Assembly (NCBI GenBank): GCA_023091735.1
Contig: JALKBU010001354.1
Span: 1-12,189 of the forward strand
Length of the DNA stretch: 12,189 nucleotides
Direction of reading: 5' to 3'
Source: Trichomonas tenax
Taxonomy: Eukaryota; Parabasalia; Trichomonadida; Trichomonadidae
Positions within the stretch are counted from its first letter, which is position 1. The number at the start of each line of letters is the position of its first letter. The position numbers were made by a program, and so were the translations under genes. The notes beneath the pieces were generated by a model, which was not told the DNA's origin, did no database searches, and saw only the letters and a list, made by a program, of their open reading frames with translations. Below are positions 8,306 through 12,189 of this stretch, piece after piece.

Positions 8306-8515
8306 CTACTTTGGCTGTAGATAATGAATATACAAAAAACCTTTATATCTATAAATAAGCTCACTTTCACATCCTTTATATTCATTTAATAATTCACAAC
8401 CTTCATTTTTAAATTGTTCTTTAATCCATTCAGGATTTAGACCACGACCTGTTTTGATAGGTGTTGAGTCTTCAATTTTATGACACGTAGTGTCTGGCGT
8501 AGCCTCAGTTTTCAT
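8306..8515 (-). CDS. Small ORF with a virus/phage-like 'EGCELL' motif (69 aa)
   Basis: The reading begins MKTEATPDTTCHKIEDS and continues GLNPEWIKEQFKNEGCELLNEYKGCESELIYRYKG. The pattern W/Y-I-K-E-x-F-x(2)-E-G-C/Y-x-L-L-x(2)-Y-x(5)-L-x-Y resembles short repeats found in large DNA virus, phage and endonuclease-associated proteins, where a CxxH-type part usually follows; here that part is missing and the ORF ends soon after (HYLQPK). It may therefore be a truncated mobile-element gene. No initiator motif is evident upstream. UAAA follows the TAG by five bases. The start ATG at 8515 is the only one in frame, with a stop eight codons upstream. Real expression is uncertain. Confidence 0.4.
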   Translation of the reverse strand: MKTEATPDTTCHKIEDSTPIKTGRGLNPEWIKEQFKNEGCELLNEYKGCESELIYRYKGFLYIHYLQPK

Positions 8516-8830
8516 GAGATTTAATTGATTAATCCCCTATTTCTTCATAAGCTCAGGCGAAACGATAGCCATATATATTTACTCTTTTATCCGAATAAAA
8601 AAAATAAATTATTTTAAAAATAAACTTTAAAAATTAGTTGCTCGGAATTACAATATAAATATATATGTTGGAATACATCCTCTATATATACGATTACAAA
8701 ATCTAGCAACCACCCCCCTCACTTTTCTACTCTCAATCAAACTATCATAAATCCGCTTAATTTCTTTTTATTGTTATCTGTATTATATTTCCTATTACAT
8801 GATATAGGAATTTGTTTATTCAGACTTTTT
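8516..8830. other. AT-rich spacer, nothing recognised
   Basis: Contains only short frames and A/T runs. No repeat or motif of note was found. Confidence 0.5.
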
Positions 8831-9073
8831 TCACTTTACAAAAGTATTCAATTTCAACATTGCTTGCTCTATCATTATGATTTGTGATATCAATCCTATA
8901 TTCCAATTTTCAGCCGACAACAAATTGAGGTTATCCTCGAAAAACCTGATTATACTTGAAAACCGACCGACGGTATTTAAATACAATAATGACTCTGTTT
9001 CAAAAGAACGATGAGGAACAAAGCTCCATGTTCCATGACCTTGAAACAATTGTTGGCTTCCAATAATTGCGAA
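8831..9073 (-). pseudogene. Possible gene fragment without start codon
   Basis: About 80 open codons read through GSQQLFQGHGTWSFVPHRSF and then FSSIIRFFEDNLNLLSAENW. Residue use (W, H, G, amphipathic helices) looks more protein-like than the usual shadow frame, and no gene lies opposite. There is no ATG in the first three quarters of the frame, and TAA precedes it at 9074-9076. I do not recognise a family. It may be the end of a decayed gene or chance. Confidence 0.2.
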
Positions 9074-9076
9074 TTA

Positions 9077-9347
9077 TATATTATAAATTTAAATATACTG
9101 TTTTTTTTCTATAATTCCACCATGATTATCTTTCTCAAGATGTGTATAGTTGATTTATACTGAGATCATACTGATATTTTGATGTTATAATCGTTCCAAA
9201 AATATTTCGGGTTTTGTTGTAAAACATCGATACAATAAGATTATATTGTTGAAGTATAATAAACTCATAATGATAAAATTCCTAAATTTCGAAATTAAAT
9301 TGAAAAACTCAAATTATCATCGAAAAATCAAACATAAATTTTAAAAA
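9077..9347. other. AT-rich spacer at the 3' side of the Myb gene
   Basis: Holds the Myb 3' end, with UAAA on - six bases past its stop. Nothing else is seen. Confidence 0.5.
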
Positions 9348-10010
9348 TCAAAACAAAAACATAGACATCTCCGATACCAGGTCGACCTGGTTGTATCTCA
9401 GATCATTTAAGAACCAGTATTTCTTCTCGTGATGCTGAAGTTCTTGTTCTGGCGTAAGCGGAAGTTTTTCCGTTTCCTCATTTTCAAAATCTGATTTAGC
9501 TTTGTATTTACGCAATCTTGCTGTTAATGATTTTTGATTTTGCGGATTTTTTGTCTTTTTGATTGATTTGTCTCTCCTCTCATGTCTCTCCGCTTTCTCA
9601 TTCAAATATTCAATGCTGTGGAACTTAGTTAGTGCTGAATTCCATCTATTTTTAACATTATTTCCACTTCGGCCCTCAAGGAATGTGGATATTTTAACCC
9701 AATGTGGGCCATATATTTTGTATTTTTCCACAATAATCTCATCCTCCTCGATCGACCATGGCTTATTTACAACTTCTTTGGATAAATATTGGTTATAACG
9801 ATCTCTACACTGGCATGGTGATCTCCCCGGGAGGTGTTCGGCGATTTCCTTCCATGTTTTGTTCCTTTTGTCTTTCGCAAGAGCTTTTAACAATTCATCT
9901 TCTGCTTTTGTAAATCTTTTACTGTGTTTGGACTTCTGTACGACAGTAATAGAGTCCACGGATTCCGATGAGTCACTTGGTGAGGATTGAATCTCACTAG
10001 AAAGCGACAT
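9348..10010 (-). CDS. R2R3-type Myb DNA-binding protein (220 aa)
   Basis: A Ser-rich acidic leader (1-25) is followed by two Myb repeats. Repeat 1 (about 31-80) is RFTKAEDELL...TWKEIAEHLPGRSPCQCRDRYNQYL, with Phe33 in place of the first Trp, then Trp53 and Tyr72. Repeat 2 (about 82-130) is KPWSIEEDEIIVEKY...HWVKISTFLEGRSGNNVKNRW, with all three Trp (85, 104, 123). The recognition helices QCRDRYNQ and NVKNRWNS are well kept. A basic stretch (RRDKSIKKTKNPQNQK) after the repeats could be a nuclear signal, and the C-terminus is acidic/helical. Role: nuclear sequence-specific transcription regulator; trichomonads have large expanded families of short R2R3 Mybs, some acting on adhesion genes, but the target here is unknown. 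No clear Inr lies just upstream of ATG 10010. UAAA follows the TGA. Confidence 0.92.
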   Translation of the reverse strand: MSLSSEIQSSPSDSSESVDSITVVQKSKHSKRFTKAEDELLKALAKDKRNKTWKEIAEHLPGRSPCQCRDRYNQYLSKEVVNKPWSIEEDEIIVEKYKIYGPHWVKISTFLEGRSGNNVKNRWNSALTKFHSIEYLNEKAERHERRDKSIKKTKNPQNQKSLTARLRKYKAKSDFENEETEKLPLTPEQELQHHEKKYWFLNDLRYNQVDLVSEMSMFLF

Positions 10011-10372
10011 TAATTAAAAAAATAAATTTATTGAAAGTTTGAATCACCTCATATACAGAGGGTTGAAATAAACTGGTGGCTCTCAATTTAATAAGGAGGG
10101 TTTTGCAAAGTTAAAACTATTTTCGAATAATATTAATCTATATCCAATATCATACCGAATTTATCAAATCATTAGAAAATTTTAAGAGAGTGCATTGAAA
10201 AAATTTTTTGAGAGATCAAGATAAAAAGGATGAAATTTTGCGTTTTTAATCTGAGAATTGCTATCAGTATGACCTACAAATGCATAAGAAACATTAAAAA
10301 GCTGAAAATAACTGAAAATGAGAGAGAAAAATAAAAATTTGGATTTCAAGAAAAAGAATACTAAAGTATAAT
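10011..10372. other. Myb upstream region, no other feature
   Basis: AT-rich with no open frame likely to be real. It must contain the Myb promoter, but no TCA(C/T)(A/T) is found close to the ATG. Confidence 0.5.
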
Positions 10373-10423
10373 GTTTAGTCGACACAAACTGTAGCGTATA
10401 ATAATCAATCAAATGAAAAGTGA

Positions 10424-10455
10424 CACTTTACACATCAAATTAGACATGTAAAGTG
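10424..10455. repeat. Subterminal palindrome in left TIR
   Basis: Arms CACTTTACA and TGTAAAGTG are perfect over nine bases, with further imperfect pairing around AAATT. It matches the palindrome at 11065-11096. It may be a transposase-binding site, by analogy with other DNA transposons. Confidence 0.75.
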
Positions 10456-10534
10456 AGGTTTTAAAATTAGAGGGGTCTCAATAAGAAAAGTGACAAATAT
10501 AATTTTGCCTTTTTCCTCAAGAACGAAGTCAAGA

Positions 10535-10575
10535 GAGACCGTAACTGTCTGAAAGACAGCATGAGGATGGGTCTC
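10535..10575. repeat. Nested hairpin 1 in the MITE interior
   Basis: The outer pair GAGACC (10535-10540) / GGTCTC (10570-10575) encloses a perfect CTGTCT-GAA-AGACAG hairpin (10545-10559). Confidence 0.7.
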
Positions 10576-10614
10576 CATGGTGTCTTTGTGACAGTCGCAG
10601 CTAGTTTTTGCTAC

Positions 10615-10662
10615 TCCAGGACGAAATCGGAATTTCAATAATTTAGCCGATTTCGTCCTGGA
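10615..10662. repeat. Hairpin 2 in the MITE interior, 16-bp perfect arms
   Basis: TCCAGGACGAAATCGG (10615-10630) pairs perfectly with CCGATTTCGTCCTGGA (10647-10662) across a 16-base AT-rich loop. Confidence 0.9.
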
Positions 10663-10665
10663 CGA

Positions 10666-10745
10666 GTTTGTAGGCACTCTTTGCACCAAATCAGACCTGA
10701 TGTTAGCATTTCAGGTGTGTTCTGGTGCAAAGGATGCCTACAAAC
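10666..10745. repeat. Nested hairpin 3 in the MITE interior, 23-bp arms
   Basis: GTTTGTAGGCACTCTTTGC.. (10666-10688) pairs with 10723-10745 at 21 of 23 positions. The loop itself contains ACCTGA (10695-10700) / TCAGGT (10711-10716). Together with the two upstream hairpins it gives a GC-richer structured block. Confidence 0.9.
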
Positions 10746-11064
10746 TTTATTTTTTTACAGTAATTGCAAAAAATTAATATCCTATTAAAATCGCATAAAT
10801 GATGACCTTGGTTAATGGAAATGACATATATTTGGTTATAATTCATTTTTATTCGAAATTTTTTTATTTCAAATATCACTTTCAAAATCTCTTTGTAAGA
10901 AAATTTAATATGATAAATATAACCAAAAACACGCATGCTTGAAATACGCATCATCTCCTCACTTCACAGACAACTTTTGAACATCATATATATTTGTCAG
11001 TGAGAAAAAAACCATATTCGTCACTTTTTATCATTGAGACCCTACCCCTCTAATTTTAAAACCT

Positions 11065-11096
11065 CACTTTACGTGTCAAATTTGACATGCAAAGTG
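11065..11096. repeat. Subterminal palindrome in right TIR
   Basis: Arms CACTTTACGTGTC and GACATGCAAAGTG flank AAATTT, with 11 of 13 positions paired. Counterpart of the left palindrome at the same depth in the terminus. Confidence 0.75.
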
Positions 11097-11154
11097 TTTA
11101 CTTTTCGTTTGACGGAATATTATATGCAACAGTTTAGTCGACACAAATTACAAA

Positions 11155-11950
11155 TTAAATGCGAACGAAGTCAAAAGGATTGAGACATACTTTTTGGGAT
11201 ATCATGATTCCTGGGAATCGTGAAATGGGCCAACCGTAGTTTTTTGGTTGGTTCCAAACGTAGATAGATTCTACAGGAACAATATTGGGAATTATTGTAA
11301 AATCGATATTATTCTGGAAATTCAAAATTCTGCTATGTTGTTGCAGATTGCGAATGAATTCTGGTGTCGTTAGTTCTTTTGAAGATATCAAGGATCTTCT
11401 CTGACAGTTATAAATATTTTGAAAAAAATTGATCTTGACTAATTAAATCACGAAATGCTAGATTTTCCATGGAGAATGGGTATATACCAGATGAATGAAA
11501 GGCTTTTGAACAGATCGTGGGATCGATCTTTGCCCACGCGTCAATGAAAGCTCTAAAGCGATCATAGCATATCTGTCGCGCATGGGAAACATTTTCCAAG
11601 CGATATTGGAGTTTGTTTACAGTCAAAAATCTGAGATAATCAGATTTAAGCTTGGATGCTATGACAACATCGAATGCCTGCAGGACATGTGAGCAGTAGG
11701 CAGGCAGAACAATTAAGTGTATGTCAAATAATGCAAGAAATCTGATTCTGAAGGGTGCTTAACGTGAAGAATGACTGTCAACAATTAAAAAAAAATCATT
11801 GAAAAATTGAGGGAAGTGATTCCTCAAATTTTGCATATGGCTTACAAAAGCTATACAGAATAAATCGAATAGCCTCACTAGTATTCTAGCGATCAATAGT
11901 TTAAGACTATCTAAATAGCATATCATTGAATTAACTATTGTTGTTGGTAA
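11155..11950 (-). pseudogene. pogo/CENP-B-type (DDE_1) transposase, broken C-terminal part
   Basis: Reading from high to low coordinates: an open frame from 11950 holds FVSHMQNLRNHFPQFF and LIVDSHSSR (ending 11762), which fits the second catalytic Asp motif (LxxDxHxSH). A TAA at 11761-11759 interrupts it. The same frame resumes with IHLIVLPAYCSHVLQAFDV (the LPPHxTHxLQPxDV motif, third Asp at 11671-11669; 35 residues lie between the two Asp counting the stop), then SKAFHSSGIYPFSMENL (the AF-x-x-GIYP motif), and stops at 11408. A frameshift gives a third piece (CQRRSLISSKELTTPEFIRNLQQH...), ending at 11155. The first Asp and the N-terminal DNA-binding domain are not seen. The spread of motifs is characteristic of DDE_1 endonucleases. 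Non-functional as it stands. Confidence 0.78.
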
Positions 11951-12067
11951 TCATCACATATTCGAAATATCAAACTCTTCTTGCAATGTTAACATGTGTT
12001 CATTTGGAGTATATGTTGCTGTGAATGTTGATTTAATACTAACATAGCATCTGTTGTTCCACTCCTA

Positions 12068-12087
12068 TTAATAAAAAGTTTTTTATT
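12068..12087. repeat. Short A/T palindrome before the last ORF
   Basis: Arms TAATAAAAA and TTTTTATTA are separated by two bases, 10 bases before ATG 12098. AT-rich palindromes arise easily here; a regulatory role is possible but unsupported. Confidence 0.4.
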
Positions 12088-12097
12088 AGTTTAAAAA

Positions 12098-12189
12098 ATG
12101 AGCGAATCTCCTACTTTAGAAAATTCAGTACAGCAGGTGAATCAAATTAATATTTTGAGTCATGACGATAAAGGTGTAACAATTCGAAA
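12098..12189 (+). CDS. Start of an unknown protein, runs off the window
   Basis: ATG at 12098 follows an AT-rich leader (GTTTAAAAAATG). The frame is open to the window edge: MSESPTLENSVQQVNQ, then INILSHDDKGVTIR. Acidic/polar with Gln/Asn; too short to assign. No canonical initiator lies within 40 bases upstream. The first frame-compatible ATG is used. It could be a gene or a further remnant. Confidence 0.45.
   Translation, partial: MSESPTLENSVQQVNQINILSHDDKGVTIR

Larger units (their letters stand above)
10373..11147. mobile_element. MITE-like non-autonomous DNA transposon, about 745-775 bp
   Basis: Ends are long inverted repeats: left about 10390-10500, right about 11014-11131 (reverse). 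Inward both read TGTWGCRTATAATAWTC, later share a 28-bp identical block (10448-10475 and 11045-11072), and end in AAAAGTGACRAATAT. Overall they align throughout with scattered differences and small gaps. The borders carry the exact direct repeat GTTTAGTCGACACAAA (10373-10388, 11132-11147), either a long target duplication or termini containing the palindrome GTCGAC. The interior has no transposase frame; 10535-10745 is packed with hairpins and 10746-11013 is AT-rich. It probably moves by a transposase supplied elsewhere; the family cannot be named from sequence alone. Confidence 0.85.

Noticed and set aside
9559..9798. 79-codon + frame opposite the Myb gene
   Set aside because: Antisense of a clear Myb DNA-binding domain.
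10435..10954. Two - strand frames (84 and 83 codons) inside the MITE
   Set aside because: They cross TIR and hairpin arms, have no motifs, and are explained by the inverted repeats.

Overview
The window is AT-rich nuclear DNA of a protist, most likely a trichomonad (Trichomonas vaginalis or a close relative). Four observations support this. Genes are uninterrupted. Two starts carry the trichomonad initiator TCA(C/T)(A/T) only 7-9 bases before the ATG (3226 on +, 7515 on -). UAAA tetramers overlap or closely follow several stop codons, the known trichomonad cleavage/polyadenylation signal. The gene set (R2R3 Myb, long coiled-coil protein, HEAT-type karyopherin-like protein, Maverick-type polymerase remnant, DDE transposase remnant) fits such a genome. 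The species is inferred, not proven.

Left part (1-2200) looks like the decayed end of a virus-like giant transposon (Maverick/Polinton type). It holds the 3' part of a phage-type tail-collar protein, then about 800 bp of mosaic tandem repeats, then a broken piece of a protein-primed family B DNA polymerase (exonuclease region). The polymerase piece contains two small GC-rich double-hairpin inserts that keep the reading frame; these are the most unusual objects in the window. 2200-3160 has no convincing gene but contains a GC-richer island of unknown origin.

Middle part (3160-7525) is ordinary host sequence. It has a large importin/exportin-like HEAT-repeat protein on + (3226-5904) and a convergent coiled-coil protein on - (6319-7515), with a 414-bp AT-rich gap between their 3' ends.

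Right part (7525-12189) is gene-poor. On - there are a small ORF with a virus/phage-like motif (8306-8515), a doubtful open fragment (8831-9073) and a two-repeat Myb DNA-binding protein (9348-10010). From 10373 to 11147 lies a non-coding transposon (MITE-like) with about 115-bp terminal inverted repeats, a palindrome inside each terminus, three nested hairpins in the interior and an exact 16-bp direct repeat at its borders. It abuts the 3' end of a broken pogo/CENP-B-type (DDE_1) transposase on - (11155-11950). A new ORF begins at 12098 and leaves the window.

No operon logic applies. The left and right parts record mobile-element invasion and decay, and the middle holds resident genes.
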